Source of the DNA: a bacterium
Lineage (GTDB): Bacteria > Vulcanimicrobiota > Vulcanimicrobiia > Vulcanimicrobiales > SCRA01
Reading direction: 5' to 3'
Length of the DNA: 59,042 bases
Assembly: GCA_004298675.1 (NCBI GenBank)
Contig: SCRI01000026.1
Location: 1 to 59,042, forward strand
Every line of letters begins with the position of its first letter. Positions within the stretch are counted from its first letter, which is position 1. Below the pieces are notes generated by a model, which was not told the origin of the DNA, did not search any database, and saw only the letters and a program-made list of their open reading frames with translations. Shown one piece after another: positions 37,339 through 46,256 of this stretch. The position numbers and the translations under genes were made by a program.

Positions 37339-37435
37339 CGAACGGAGTGAAGCGTAGCGATCGCGTCTAGCGCGATCGCGCTCCCGGAGGGGCTTAGAGG
37401 CAACGGGCCCCCACGAACGGAGCGAAGCGTAGTGA
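37339..37435. repeat. Direct repeat pair and hairpin between yidC and khpB
   Basis: A 22-bp repeat, CGAACGGAGTGAAGCGTAGC followed by GA, occurs at 37339-37360 and again at 37414-37435 with two changes. Between them 37357-37365 and 37371-37379 form a perfect 9-bp inverted repeat (GCGATCGCG) with a 5-base loop. Gene-flanking GAGCGAAGCG-type repeats of this kind are dispersed elements in some genomes; I see no further copy in this window. Confidence 0.6.
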
Positions 37436-37445
37436 GTGGGAGACA

Positions 37446-38159
37446 ATGGACGAAGAGTTTTACGACGAGCCCCAGCCGGCCGATATCCGTGACCGGCAGA
37501 TCCCCGGCCGCCAGAGCGGGCGCGCGTTGCCCGAAGGCGGAGTGCCGCAGGACGACGACGTTCAGCCCGCGGACGTTCACCACATCGCACGTCCGCAGCG
37601 CGAGCGCGGCGGGCGCCGTCGCAGCTTTGGCGGCGGCGAGGGGCGGCGCGGCGGGCACGCGCGTGAGGTAGAGATGCGCCCCGCGGCACCGAGCGTCGAG
37701 CCCGCAGAGGCGAAGCCGGCGCACGAGCTGTTGGCGCAACTGCTGGAGAAGATGGGCGTGCGCGGCGACATCCTCTACGTCGCGCGTCCCGAGGGCGAGT
37801 ATTTCGAGGTGCGGGGGCCGGAGTTGGCCAACCTCATCGGCCGCCGCGGCAGCACGCTCGAAGCGCTCAACTTGGTCTTCAACAACATTCTCAACCGCGG
37901 TGTGAAGAGCGAGCGTCACTACTATACGGTCGACGCCGAAGGTTACCGCTCGCGGCGCGCCGAGCAGCTCAAGGGGTTGGCTCTGCGCATGCTCGAGCGC
38001 GCGGTGCGCGAGCATAAGCCGCAAGAGCTCGAACCGATGATGCCGTCGGAGCGCAAGATCATCCACCAGGCGCTGACAAACAACGCGTTCGTGACGACGG
38101 GATCGATCGGCGAGGAGCCCGAGCGCCGCGTGGTCATCACGCCGGTGGCCTCGCTTTAA
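37446..38159 (+). CDS. khpB: RNA-binding protein KhpB (Jag), KH and R3H domains
   Basis: A 237-residue protein. The first 90 residues are acidic then Gly/Arg-rich and look disordered; I do not see the usual Jag_N domain. The KH domain is at about 100-175 with ANLIGRRGSTLEALNLVFNN. The R3H domain follows, with LEPMMPSERKIIHQALTNNA. KhpB pairs with KhpA to bind many RNAs and affects cell division and envelope genes in Gram-positives. GGGAG lies six bases before the ATG. The yidC-jag-mnmE order is widely conserved. Confidence 0.92.
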   Translation: MDEEFYDEPQPADIRDRQIPGRQSGRALPEGGVPQDDDVQPADVHHIARPQRERGGRRRSFGGGEGRRGGHAREVEMRPAAPSVEPAEAKPAHELLAQLLEKMGVRGDILYVARPEGEYFEVRGPELANLIGRRGSTLEALNLVFNNILNRGVKSERHYYTVDAEGYRSRRAEQLKGLALRMLERAVREHKPQELEPMMPSERKIIHQALTNNAFVTTGSIGEEPERRVVITPVASL

Positions 38160-38195
38160 CCGGGTATAAGGGTGGCGCCCCGGCAAGGGGCGCTC

Positions 38196-39620
38196 ATGAG
38201 CATGGTCCTATCGAGTTTGGTTGTGCGGGATGCCGCCCCGGCACGCGCGTTTGCGGAGACGATCGTGGCCTTGGCCACGCCTCCGGGCCGGGGTGCAATC
38301 GCCGTGGTTCGCTGTTCGGGTGCCGATGCTCGCGTGGTCGCGGCGCGCGTGTTCCGTCCCTCCACGCCGGGGCCACTCGAGAGCCGCTTCGTACGCTACG
38401 GTCACGTGGTCGACGCCGAGGGGCACGTCGTCGATCAAGCGATGGCACTCTACTTGGCGGCCCCCGCGACGCCCACGGGTGAGGACGTCCTCGAGCTGCA
38501 CGTACACGGGAGTCCCGTCGTCGTGCGCGAGACACTCGCTGCGGCGCAGGCAGCCGGCGCGCGCATGGCACTCGCGGGTGAGTTCACGCGCCGCGCGTTC
38601 CTGAACGGCAAGATCGATCTCTCGCAGGCGGAGGCCGTCGCCGACCTGATCGAGGCGGAGCACCGCGCCGCCGCCCGTGCCGCCGAGTCCCGCCTAGATG
38701 GGGCCCTGCGCGATGCCGTGCGCGCGCTGCGGGACCCGCTCGACGCCGCGCTGGAAGAGCTCGCCGCCGCTGTCGACTTTCCGGACGAGGTACCGGCTCC
38801 CAACCCGGCCTCGCTGACGGCGCTGCTGGAGGCGCTGCGCGAAGGGGCCGCCGAGTTACGCTCGTCGTGGGAGATGGGGCGGCTGCTGCGCGAGGGGCTC
38901 TCCGCAGCCATCGTGGGCCCACCCAATGCCGGCAAGTCCTCTCTGCTCAACGCGTTGTTGGGTGAGGAGCGCGCCTTGGTGGCGCAGACGCCGGGGACGA
39001 CGCGCGATACGCTGGACGGTCAGACGGTCATCGACGGCGTGCTGGTGCGGCTGATCGATACGGCGGGTATCCGCGAGACGGAGGAAGCGGTGGAGGCGGC
39101 CGGAATCGAGCGCGCGCAGCGCGCGGCGGCGCAGGCCAGTCTCTTGATCGTGGTGATCGACGGCTCGGCGCCCCTGGCAACGGATGCGCGCGCCGTGCTC
39201 GAGCGCACGCGCGGTCGCAGACGCTTGCTGCTCTTCAACAAGGCCGATGCGGGAGCCGCCGGTTGGCAGCAGTGGCTGGGCTTACCGGAGTCGGCGAACA
39301 GCGAGACCACGATCTTCGGCAGCGTCCTGCGCGCCGGCGACGTCGAGCGCATCAAGTCCGCGCTGGCGTCGCTGGGTTGGGACGACGCCGCACCCGATCC
39401 CGCGCGTCCGCATCTCGCGAGCGCCTGGCAGGCGCAGGCGGTGGAGACGGCGATTACCGCGCTCGATCGTGCGCTCCAGACGCTGCGCGCCGGACATCCT
39501 GCGGACATCTGCGTCGGCGATCTGGTGGAGGCAAGCGCAGCGCTCGGGCAGATCAGCGGCGAGGCCGTCACGGAGCAACTGCTCGAGTCGATCTTCTCGC
39601 GCTTCTGCATCGGAAAGTAG
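38196..39620 (+). CDS. mnmE: tRNA-5-carboxymethylaminomethyl-2-thiouridine GTPase MnmE
   Basis: A 474-residue GTPase; the ATG at 38196 has AGGGG upstream and is preferred over an in-frame GTG at 38172. The N-terminal folate-binding domain opens with ETIVALATPPGRGAIAVVRC. The G domain has GPPNAGKSSLLNALLGEERA, the switch TPGTTRDTLDG, DTAGIRET and NKAD. The C-terminus ends in the invariant CIGK motif, whose Cys is functional. It works with MnmG at the wobble uridine of tRNAs; mnmG lies about 305 bases downstream. Confidence 0.97.
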   Translation: MSMVLSSLVVRDAAPARAFAETIVALATPPGRGAIAVVRCSGADARVVAARVFRPSTPGPLESRFVRYGHVVDAEGHVVDQAMALYLAAPATPTGEDVLELHVHGSPVVVRETLAAAQAAGARMALAGEFTRRAFLNGKIDLSQAEAVADLIEAEHRAAARAAESRLDGALRDAVRALRDPLDAALEELAAAVDFPDEVPAPNPASLTALLEALREGAAELRSSWEMGRLLREGLSAAIVGPPNAGKSSLLNALLGEERALVAQTPGTTRDTLDGQTVIDGVLVRLIDTAGIRETEEAVEAAGIERAQRAAAQASLLIVVIDGSAPLATDARAVLERTRGRRRLLLFNKADAGAAGWQQWLGLPESANSETTIFGSVLRAGDVERIKSALASLGWDDAAPDPARPHLASAWQAQAVETAITALDRALQTLRAGHPADICVGDLVEASAALGQISGEAVTEQLLESIFSRFCIGK

Positions 39621-39925
39621 GCGGGTTCGATACGCCACGGCTTTACGTTGCGGCTGCTGCTGCGCGGGGTCGGGCGTCGTGGGGTGTCCGCTCCGGGGTC
39701 GCTGCGCCCACATCCTGTGGGCTTGCTCAAAGCCTCGCGCGCTCCGTCATCCTGACTGCGCGCGCTGCGGAAACCCCGGAGCGGACACCCCCGTAGCGCC
39801 CGATTCCTGACGTCTGGTCTTGCGGCATTGGTGCGCTGCACGGCGTATCGTTTGGGGGAGGGACTGTGTAGGGTTCGCGATCGTCGCACGCGGGGATGGG
39901 TGGCGATGATACAATGATTCGCGGA
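39621..39925. other. Gene-less stretch between mnmE and mnmG
   Basis: These 305 bases hold a long inverted repeat (39681-39791, listed separately). Just before mnmG there is a TACAAT (39910-39915) that could be a -10 box, with no convincing -35. If real, the start point would be near the ATG at 39926, so mnmG mRNA could be almost leaderless. No coding frame looks credible. Confidence 0.5.
39681..39791. repeat. Palindromic element with 19-bp perfect inverted repeats
   Basis: GGGGTGTCCGCTCCGGGGT at 39681-39699 is repeated in inverted form at 39773-39791 with no mismatch. The 73-base interior contains a second perfect hairpin, GCCCACA-TCC-TGTGGGC at 39706-39722, and GC-rich half-palindromes around 39747-39770. 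It looks like a folded intergenic repeat or a small non-autonomous mobile element. No duplicated target site is evident and no other copy is seen in the window. Confidence 0.7.
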
Positions 39926-41734
39926 ATGCGAAGTGATGATGCGGGCGTGATCGTCGTCGGCGGCGGTCATGCGGGCGCGGAGGCGGCATTGGCGGCGGCG
40001 CGGATGGGCGTGGAGACGCTGCTGGTGACGGGAAACCCCGAGACGATCTGCACGATGCCGTGCAACCCCTCGATCGGCGGTCCGGCCAAGGGCCAGCTCG
40101 TGCGCGAGATTGACGCGTTGGGCGGCGAGATGGCACGTGCGATCGACGACACGTATCTGCACATTCGCTTTCTCAACGAAAGCCGCGGCCCTGCGGTACG
40201 GGCGTTGCGCGCTCAAGCCGATAAGCTTGCCTATGCGCGCAGGGTCAGCGCGGCCGTGCACGCGCAGCGCGGCTTGCGTGTCGAGCGTGGGATGGTGGTG
40301 GAGCTGCTGACGGCGGCGGGCGAGGTGCGCGGCGTACAGACCGAGGACGGCCGCCGTTACCACGCGCGCAACGTGGTGATCGCCAGCGGCACCTTCCTAG
40401 GTGGGAAGATCTATCGCGGCGATCACGTCGAGGCGGCTGGACGTTATGGAGAGCCGCCGTCGGTTGGACTCTCGTCCGCGCTGGCGCGTCTAGGCTTTAC
40501 GATGGGGCGGCTGAAGACGGGGACGCCGCCGCGCGTGGACATCGGCAGTGTCGATTTCTCGCGCGCGCAGCCGCAGGTGCCCAGTCCCGTGCCGCTCACC
40601 TTCTCCTACCGCTCTGCGCCGGTGTTCCCGGGTCCACAGCTGCGCTGCTGGATCGTTCACAGCAACGAGCGGACGCATGCGCTGGTGCGCGAGAACTTGC
40701 ACCGCTCGCCGCTCTACGGCCTCGACTTGATCAAGGGCATCGGTCCGCGCTACTGCCCCTCGATCGAGGACAAGGTCATCAAGTTCGCCCATAATCCCAC
40801 GCACCAGATCTTCCTGGAGCCCGAGGGGTGGGAGAGCCGCTCGCTCTATATCGGTGGCTTCTCGACCTCGCTGCCGGCCGAGGTGCAGCTGGCAATGCTG
40901 CGCACGCTGCCGGGGCTCGAATCCTGCGGGATGCTGCGCGCCGGCTATGCGGTGGAGTACGACTTCGTCCAGCCGACTGAACTCGATGCCTCGCTCGAGA
41001 CCCGCCGCGTGGCCGGCCTCTTCCACTGCGGCCAACTCAACGGAACCTCCGGCTACGAGGAGGCGGCGGCCCAGGGTCTGCTGGCAGGGATCAATGCGGC
41101 GCGCCGTGCCCAGGGCCGCGAGCCCGTGCGCTTGACGCGCAGCGAATCGTACACCGGCACGATGATCGACGATCTGGTTGCCAAGGGCGTGGACGAGCCC
41201 TACCGCATGCTCACCTCGCGTGCCGAACACCGGCTGGTGCTGCGCCACGACAACGCGGACGATCGCCTCTCGCCGTTGGGGCACGAGATCGGGCTGCTCT
41301 CCGCCGAAGCCTTTGAGGCCTATCGCGGACGCCGCGCGCGCATCGACGGCGAGCGGGCGCGCCTGGAGCGGTTGCGGACGGCGGACGGTACGACCTATGC
41401 CGCGCTCTTGCGACGTCCTGGGATGACGTACGTCGGATTGCCGCCGCTGCCGCGACCGCTGCCGGCGGAGTTGGGGGAGCGGGTCGCGGTGGAGATCGCC
41501 TTCGAGGGGTACATCCGCCGTCAGCGCGAGCAGATCGCGCGCGCGGCCGCCGGTGCGGCTACCGAGATCCCCTCCGGTATGAGTTTCGAGGGTCTGCGAG
41601 CGCTTTCGCGGGAGGCGCGCGAGAAGCTGGCGCGCCATCGTCCGCGCACGCTCGGTCAGGCGGGGCGCATCCCCGGGGTCACCCCGGCCGATCTCGCTGT
41701 GCTCTCGGTGTACGTGAAGGTGGCGGCGTCGTGA
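39926..41734 (+). CDS. mnmG: tRNA uridine 5-carboxymethylaminomethyl modification enzyme MnmG
   Basis: A 602-residue FAD enzyme, the partner of MnmE. The N-terminus has the dinucleotide fold [20 protein letters not shown] and then [20 protein letters not shown]. Two family signatures are [18 protein letters not shown] and ESLYIGG-like [19 protein letters not shown]. The C-terminal tRNA-binding part is intact to [12 protein letters not shown] codons at 39896 and 39914 are alternative starts; 39926 gives the usual N-terminal length. Its stop overlaps the rsmG start by 4 bases. Confidence 0.96.
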   Translation: MRSDDAGVIVVGGGHAGAEAALAAARMGVETLLVTGNPETICTMPCNPSIGGPAKGQLVREIDALGGEMARAIDDTYLHIRFLNESRGPAVRALRAQADKLAYARRVSAAVHAQRGLRVERGMVVELLTAAGEVRGVQTEDGRRYHARNVVIASGTFLGGKIYRGDHVEAAGRYGEPPSVGLSSALARLGFTMGRLKTGTPPRVDIGSVDFSRAQPQVPSPVPLTFSYRSAPVFPGPQLRCWIVHSNERTHALVRENLHRSPLYGLDLIKGIGPRYCPSIEDKVIKFAHNPTHQIFLEPEGWESRSLYIGGFSTSLPAEVQLAMLRTLPGLESCGMLRAGYAVEYDFVQPTELDASLETRRVAGLFHCGQLNGTSGYEEAAAQGLLAGINAARRAQGREPVRLTRSESYTGTMIDDLVAKGVDEPYRMLTSRAEHRLVLRHDNADDRLSPLGHEIGLLSAEAFEAYRGRRARIDGERARLERLRTADGTTYAALLRRPGMTYVGLPPLPRPLPAELGERVAVEIAFEGYIRRQREQIARAAAGAATEIPSGMSFEGLRALSREAREKLARHRPRTLGQAGRIPGVTPADLAVLSVYVKVAAS

Positions 41735-42378
41735 GCTTGGCAGCGGCGGAAGTGGATCGTCTCCAGGCGTTTGCGGCGCTGTTGCTGGAGGCGAACAAGC
41801 ACGTCAATCTCACCTCCGCGCGTACGTTGGAGGCGATCTGGGGGCACATCGAAGACAGCCTAAGCGTGGCGCCGTACCTCGCCGAGGGCGAGTTGATCGA
41901 CGTCGGCTCCGGCGGCGGCTTCCCCGCCATTCCCTTGGCCATCGTGAGCGGGGTGCGGATTACGCTGGTTGAGGCGATCGGAAAGAAGGCGGCCTTTCTA
42001 CGAGCGGCGCTGGACGAGCTTGGGCTAGCGGGGGAGGTCGTGGTGGGGCGGGCCGAGAGCGTCGGGCACGCGCCCGCGCAGCGGGAGCGCTATGCCACGG
42101 CCACCGCGCGTGCGGTGGCGTCGGCTCCGGCCGTGTTGGAAATGACCCTGCCCCTGCTGAGGGTGGGCGGCCGGGCCGTGCTGCAGCGTGGGCGGCTCGA
42201 CGAAGCCGAACGGCGCGCCGTCGAGGCGGCGGCGCCGATGCTGGGCGGCGCGGCGCCGCGCGAGCAGCTGCTGGCGGGAGAGCGGCGCCTGCTGGTGGTG
42301 GAGAAGTCGGCGCCGACGCCGGTGAGGTTTCCGCGGCGCGTCGGAGTTCCCGAGCGCAAGCCGCTGTGTTTCACGTGA
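41731..42378 (+). CDS. rsmG: 16S rRNA (guanine527-N7)-methyltransferase RsmG
   Basis: A 215-residue SAM methyltransferase starting with GTG. Motifs are [20 protein letters not shown], the SAM-binding [18 protein letters not shown], then [14 protein letters not shown] and the catalytic-region [14 protein letters not shown]. Loss of this enzyme gives low-level streptomycin resistance in other bacteria. Its last codons (Cys-Phe-Thr-stop) are part of a perfect parS site, and the gene overlaps the start of cca by 13 bases. Confidence 0.95.
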   Translation: MSLAAAEVDRLQAFAALLLEANKHVNLTSARTLEAIWGHIEDSLSVAPYLAEGELIDVGSGGGFPAIPLAIVSGVRITLVEAIGKKAAFLRAALDELGLAGEVVVGRAESVGHAPAQRERYATATARAVASAPAVLEMTLPLLRVGGRAVLQRGRLDEAERRAVEAAAPMLGGAAPREQLLAGERRLLVVEKSAPTPVRFPRRVGVPERKPLCFT

Positions 42379-43793
42379 AACATCCTCTCGACGAGGCGCT
42401 GGCGCAGGCCTTCCCTGCGCGCGTCTATACCGTGGGCGGGCGCGTGCGGGACGAGGAGATGGCGCGCCTGCTCGGACGCGCTCAGGAGCACGAGGACTCC
42501 GACTACGTGGTGGTGGGCCTGCCGCTGGAGGAGGTGCGCCTGCGCCTGGAGCGCATCGGCCAGGTCGATCTGGTAGGCGCCAGCTTCGCCGTCTTCAAGC
42601 TGCGGGCGCAGGGGCATACGGTCGACGTCGCGCTGGCGCGGCGCGAGCGCTCCACCGGCGTGGCGCATCGGGACTTCGCCGTGGACTTCGATCCCAGCGT
42701 GAGCCTGGAGGAGGACCTAGCACGCCGCGACTTCCGCATGAACATGCTGGCGCGCAGCTTGCCGGACGGTCCGCTGATCGATCCCTACGGCGGCTCCGCC
42801 GATATCAGCGCGCGCCGTATCGATATCTTGAGCGAGCGCAGCTTTGAGGAGGACCCGCTACGTATGCTGCGCGGGGCGCAGTTCGCGGCCCGCTTCGAGT
42901 TCGAGCTGACGCCGCGGACCTTGGCGGCGATGCGCGCGGCCGCGCCACTGGTGCGCGAGGTCTCGCCGGAGCGTATCTCGGACGAGTTGACGAAGCTGCT
43001 GACGCGCGCGTCGCGCCCCTCGACCGGGCTGGAGCTGCTGCGCTCGACAGGCGTGTTGACGCACATCTGGCCCGAGTTAGCCGAGGGCTACGGCGTCGAG
43101 CAGAACGAGTGGCACGCCTATGACGTCTGGCGCCATAACCTCGCGACCATGGATGCGGCGCGCCCAGACTTAACGGACCGTCTCGCCGCGCTCTTGCATG
43201 ACGTGGGCAAGCCCAGGACCAAGGTGGGCCCGACGTTCTACCGCCACGAGCTGGTGGGTGAGGAGTTGGCCCGGGCGATGCTGACGCGCCTGCGCTTCCC
43301 GGCACAGATCGTCGCGGACGTGACGGCGCTGGTGCGTCACCACATGTATCAGACCGGCCCCGAGCTGACGCCGGCGGCGATCCGGCGCTTCGTGCGCCGG
43401 GTGGGCTTGGAGCGTATCGAGCGCCTATTCGCGCTGCGGCTGGCGGACGTGGCGGGCAGCGGCTTGCCCAAGCGCGGCGATCACAACGAGCGTTTTGCCG
43501 AGCGCGTGCGGGCCTTGTTGGCGGAGTGCCCGCCCTTGGGTGTGGCGGATCTCGCGCTTGGCGGGCGTGAGATCATCGCACTGTTGATCCGCCGGGGGCG
43601 GGCGCCGGAGGGGTATCGCGGTGGGCCCGACGTCGGCTTACTGCTGCACTATCTGCTGGAGCAGGTGCTTGAAGAGCCTACCCGAAACACGCCCGAAACG
43701 TTGCTCGGCATCGCCGAGCGCGCCCTTGATCGTGCGGGACCGTTGGCCGGACCGGGAGCGTGCGAGGAGCCGGCGCATCCATCGACGCCATGA
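42366..43793 (+). CDS. cca: CCA-adding enzyme / tRNA nucleotidyltransferase with HD domain
   Basis: A 475-residue class II nucleotidyltransferase. The GTG at 42366 sits on the parS site (MFHVKH); a second GTG at 42375 is also possible. Motifs: VYTVGGRVRDEEMARL, EDSDYVVVG (catalytic Asp pair), ARRDFRMNMLARSL, and YGGSADISARRIDIL. The C-terminal half has an HD phosphohydrolase domain (ALLHDVGKPRTKVG, later HH in LVRHHMYQTGP). Whether it adds all of CCA or works as an A- or CC-adding enzyme cannot be told without its possible partner. Confidence 0.93.
   Translation: MFHVKHPLDEALAQAFPARVYTVGGRVRDEEMARLLGRAQEHEDSDYVVVGLPLEEVRLRLERIGQVDLVGASFAVFKLRAQGHTVDVALARRERSTGVAHRDFAVDFDPSVSLEEDLARRDFRMNMLARSLPDGPLIDPYGGSADISARRIDILSERSFEEDPLRMLRGAQFAARFEFELTPRTLAAMRAAAPLVREVSPERISDELTKLLTRASRPSTGLELLRSTGVLTHIWPELAEGYGVEQNEWHAYDVWRHNLATMDAARPDLTDRLAALLHDVGKPRTKVGPTFYRHELVGEELARAMLTRLRFPAQIVADVTALVRHHMYQTGPELTPAAIRRFVRRVGLERIERLFALRLADVAGSGLPKRGDHNERFAERVRALLAECPPLGVADLALGGREIIALLIRRGRAPEGYRGGPDVGLLLHYLLEQVLEEPTRNTPETLLGIAERALDRAGPLAGPGACEEPAHPSTP
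42367..42382. promoter_or_regulatory. parS: parS centromere-like site (perfect 16-mer)
   Basis: TGTTTCACGTGAAACA matches the consensus ParB-binding site exactly. It spans the last codons of rsmG and the first codons of cca, so it is kept inside coding DNA. parB lies about 2.3 kb downstream. Confidence 0.95.
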
Positions 43794-43838
43794 GGAAGCC
43801 CGCGTGACCCTGCCGATCGGCTTACGAGCGATCCCGTG

Positions 43839-44642
43839 ATGAAACGTGTTCCACGTGAAACAAGCCGCGTCGTCGCGATCGTGAATCAGAAGGGGGGCGT
43901 GGGAAAGAGCACCACCACGGTCAACCTTGGCGCGTGCCTCGCCGTGCTCGGTAAACGCGTCCTAGTCGTCGACGTCGATCCGCAGGGGAACACCACCACG
44001 GGGCTAGGCATCGACAAGCGCCGCATCGCCAAGGACGTCTACGACCTGCTGCTCCACCGCGCCGCCGCGAACGAAGTGATCTATCCTACCGAGGTCCCCG
44101 GCCTCGAGATCATTCCCGCCACGCTCAACCTCGCCGGCGCCGAGATCGAATTGGTCAGCGCGCTCTCGCGCGAGGCACGCCTGAAGCTGGCGCTAGACGC
44201 CCTGGCGCCGGCCTACGACTACGTCTTCATCGACTGTCCGCCCAGCCTGGGCCTGCTGACGATCAACGCCATGACCGCCGCCGATTGGGTGATCATTCCG
44301 GTGCAGGCCGAGTACTATGCGCTCGAGGGTCTGGCGCAGCTGACCACCGTGCTGGGGCGCGTGCGCGAGGCTTTGAACCCCAGCCTGCAGATCATGGGGG
44401 TGCTGGTGACGATGGTGGACGCCCGCACCAACCTCGCCGTCGATGTGATCGACGAGGTCTCGCGCTACTTTCCCTCGCAGGTCTTCCGCACGCGCATTCC
44501 CCGTAACGTCCGCCTCTCGGAGGCGCCATCCTTCGGCAAGCCCGCGATCCTCTTCGACGCCAAGAGCCGCGGCGCGCAGGCTTATCTGGCGCTGGCCAAA
44601 GAGGTGGCCGGCGACAGCGCGCTCCAGGAGGTAGGTTCGTGA
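43839..44642 (+). CDS. parA: Chromosome partitioning ATPase ParA (Soj)
   Basis: A deviant Walker A ATPase of 267 residues. The P-loop is NQKGGVGKSTTTVNLGACLA with the signature Lys before Gly-Gly-Val. Further motifs: VLVVDVDPQGNTTTGLG, VFIDCPPSLGLLTINAM and FRTRIPRNVRLSEAPSFGK. ParA and ParB segregate replicated origins. The ATG at 43839 is preferred over an in-frame GTG at 43836. The first codons contain a parS variant. The stop overlaps parB by 4 bases. Confidence 0.97.
   Translation: MKRVPRETSRVVAIVNQKGGVGKSTTTVNLGACLAVLGKRVLVVDVDPQGNTTTGLGIDKRRIAKDVYDLLLHRAAANEVIYPTEVPGLEIIPATLNLAGAEIELVSALSREARLKLALDALAPAYDYVFIDCPPSLGLLTINAMTAADWVIIPVQAEYYALEGLAQLTTVLGRVREALNPSLQIMGVLVTMVDARTNLAVDVIDEVSRYFPSQVFRTRIPRNVRLSEAPSFGKPAILFDAKSRGAQAYLALAKEVAGDSALQEVGS
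43847..43862. promoter_or_regulatory. parS: parS-like site in the start of parA (one mismatch)
   Basis: TGTTCCACGTGAAACA differs from the consensus only at position 5. It encodes VPRET of ParA. It lies about 1.5 kb from the perfect site, so ParB spreading could link both and feed back on parA expression. Confidence 0.88.
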
Positions 44643-45502
44643 GCGGAATCAAGCGCGGCTTGGGACGCGGCCTCGGCGCCTTTTTCCCCGACGGCCAGGG
44701 CGTCCGCCCGAGCTCACCGCTGCAGCAGCTGGCGGTCTCGGCGATCCATCCCAACCCCCAGCAGCCGCGGCGCGTCTTTGAAGAAGGAGCGCTGGCGGAT
44801 CTTGCCGCCTCCATCGCGCTGCACGGCGTGCTGGTACCCTTGCTCGTGCGCCCTCTGGCCGGCGGCCGTTACGAGCTGATCGCGGGCGAGCGGCGCTGGC
44901 GTGCCGCGCAGATCGCGGGGCTCACGTCCGTGCCGGCGCTGGTGCGCTCGGCCGACGATCGCCAGAGCCTGGAGGTGGCGATCCTCGAGAATCTCCAGCG
45001 CGAGGACCTCGACCCGCTGGAGGAGGCGATGGGCATTCAGCACCTGGTCGGGACCTACGGCCTGACTCAGGAGCAGGTGGCGGAGCGCCTTGGGCGCAGC
45101 CGCCCCGCCATCGCCAATGCGCTGCGGCTCTTAACGTTGCCCGATGACGTGCAGGCGCTGGTACGCGCGCGGTCGCTGAGCGCGGGGCACGCACGTGCGT
45201 TGTTGGGGGCTAAGCCGGGGGCGATCAGGGAACTAGCCAAGCGGATCGTCAGCGAGGGGCTAAACGTCCGGCAGGCTGAACGGCTGATCAGTCTCGACGG
45301 CGCGGCGCGCCGGCGCGATCGCCGCCGGCGGCTTCTGGAGCGCGACGCCGAGGTGGCCGCCTTCGAGCAGCAGTTGCGCGAGCGTTTGGGGGCTCCGGTC
45401 AGCGTGGTGCCGCAAGGGGCGGGCGGGCGATTGGAGATCCGGTATGCCAATGCCGACGATCTCATGCGAATCGGGGACGTGCTGCTTGGCCTGCCGCACT
45501 GA
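44639..45502 (+). CDS. parB: Chromosome partitioning protein ParB (Spo0J)
   Basis: A 287-residue ParB starting with GTG. The N-terminal KRGLGRGLGAFFPDG is the ParA-stimulating basic segment. The CTP-binding ParB/Srx core shows SIALHGVLVPLLVRPLAGGR, ELIAGERRWRAAQIAGL (box II) and VAILENLQREDLDPLEEAMG. The helix-turn-helix follows with LTQEQVAERLGRSRPAIANA. The C-terminal dimerisation part ends in DVLLGLPH. It recognises the parS sites at 42.4 and 43.8 kb. Confidence 0.97.
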   Translation: MSGIKRGLGRGLGAFFPDGQGVRPSSPLQQLAVSAIHPNPQQPRRVFEEGALADLAASIALHGVLVPLLVRPLAGGRYELIAGERRWRAAQIAGLTSVPALVRSADDRQSLEVAILENLQREDLDPLEEAMGIQHLVGTYGLTQEQVAERLGRSRPAIANALRLLTLPDDVQALVRARSLSAGHARALLGAKPGAIRELAKRIVSEGLNVRQAERLISLDGAARRRDRRRRLLERDAEVAAFEQQLRERLGAPVSVVPQGAGGRLEIRYANADDLMRIGDVLLGLPH

Positions 45503-45524
45503 GCGATAAGGCCTACGGTATGTT

Positions 45525-45639
45525 GTGGCCGAACGAATGTTCTCCACAAGTCCCTGTGGAGTGTGTGGAAAACAGCAGGCGACTCCTAGCCCTAGTGGCC
45601 GAACGGACGTTCTCCACAAGCGCCTGTGGAGACTGTGGA
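45525..45639. repeat. Duplicated 45-bp element rich in DnaA-box-like sequences, parB-thiE gap
   Basis: Two copies, 45525-45569 and 45595-45639, share 39 of 45 bases with a 70-base period. Each begins GTGGCCGAACG and contains TTCTCCACAAG, then CTGTGGAG, forming a CTCCACA/TGTGGAG hairpin. Each ends in a minus-strand DnaA-box-like site: TTTTCCACA in copy 1 (about 45564-45572, minus strand) and TCATCCACA in copy 2 (about 45634-45642, minus strand). It may bind DnaA or another origin-region protein. The thiE start lies at its right edge. Confidence 0.7.
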
Positions 45640-46256
45640 TGAACGCCGTTGCCGATTCACGCTTGACGGGTATCTATGCGATTCTGGGGCACGAAGGCGC
45701 GCTCGAACGCCTGGACGCTTGCCTGGAAGTAGGCATCCGCGTCGTCCAATATCGTGGGAAGGCGGCGGCCACGCTGGAGATGGCGCGTGCCTTGGCTCAA
45801 CGCTGCCGGAGTGCGGGGGCCCTGCTGATCGTCAACGACGATCTCGAGCTGGCTCTGGCGGCCGGGGCCGGCGGCCTCCATCTTGGCCAAGAGGACGCCG
45901 GGGGCGCAGATCTTGCCGCCGTACGCAGGCGTTTGGGTCCGGCGATCCTGGGACTCTCTACCCACGACGCGGAGCAGGCGCGCCGCGCGGCGGAGCTCGG
46001 GGCCGATTACGTGGGCGCGGGCTGCGTCTTCCCCACGCGCTCGAAGGAGCGCGTCATCGAGATCGGGGTGGAGGGCCTGCGCCGTATCGTCGCGGCTAGT
46101 CCGCTACCCGTGGTTGCCATCGGCGGCATCGATGCGAACAACGTGCGCGAGGTGCGCGCAAGCGGCGCGGCGATGGCGGCCGTCATCGGTGCCATCGCCG
46201 GCGCACCCGATGCGCGCGCCGCGGTACGCGCGCTCACCGACGCCTGGGACGGGTAA
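45639..46256 (+). CDS. thiE: Thiamine-phosphate synthase ThiE
   Basis: A 205-residue TIM-barrel enzyme that joins hydroxymethylpyrimidine and thiazole phosphates. The ATG at 45639 has GGAG about eight bases upstream; an open frame further left runs through the repeat and is not coding. Motifs: VVQYRGKAAATLEMARAL, LLIVNDDLELALAAGAGGLH, LGQEDA, GADYVGAGCVFPTRSKE (phosphate loop, T-x-S-K) and VVAIGGIDANNVREVRASG. The loop favours ThiE over TenI. No TPP riboswitch is seen upstream. The stop end overlaps the convergent VOC gene by 23 bases. Confidence 0.9.
   Translation: MNAVADSRLTGIYAILGHEGALERLDACLEVGIRVVQYRGKAAATLEMARALAQRCRSAGALLIVNDDLELALAAGAGGLHLGQEDAGGADLAAVRRRLGPAILGLSTHDAEQARRAAELGADYVGAGCVFPTRSKERVIEIGVEGLRRIVAASPLPVVAIGGIDANNVREVRASGAAMAAVIGAIAGAPDARAAVRALTDAWDG

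Noticed and set aside
45541-45628. Extra parS sites in CTCCACA...TGTGGAG palindromes
   Set aside because: They do not match the TGTTTCACGTGAAACA core; spacing and bases fit DnaA-box-like words better.
45503-45638. TPP riboswitch in front of thiE
   Set aside because: The conserved CUGAGA and ACC(U)GA elements are absent; the region is explained by the 45-bp duplication.
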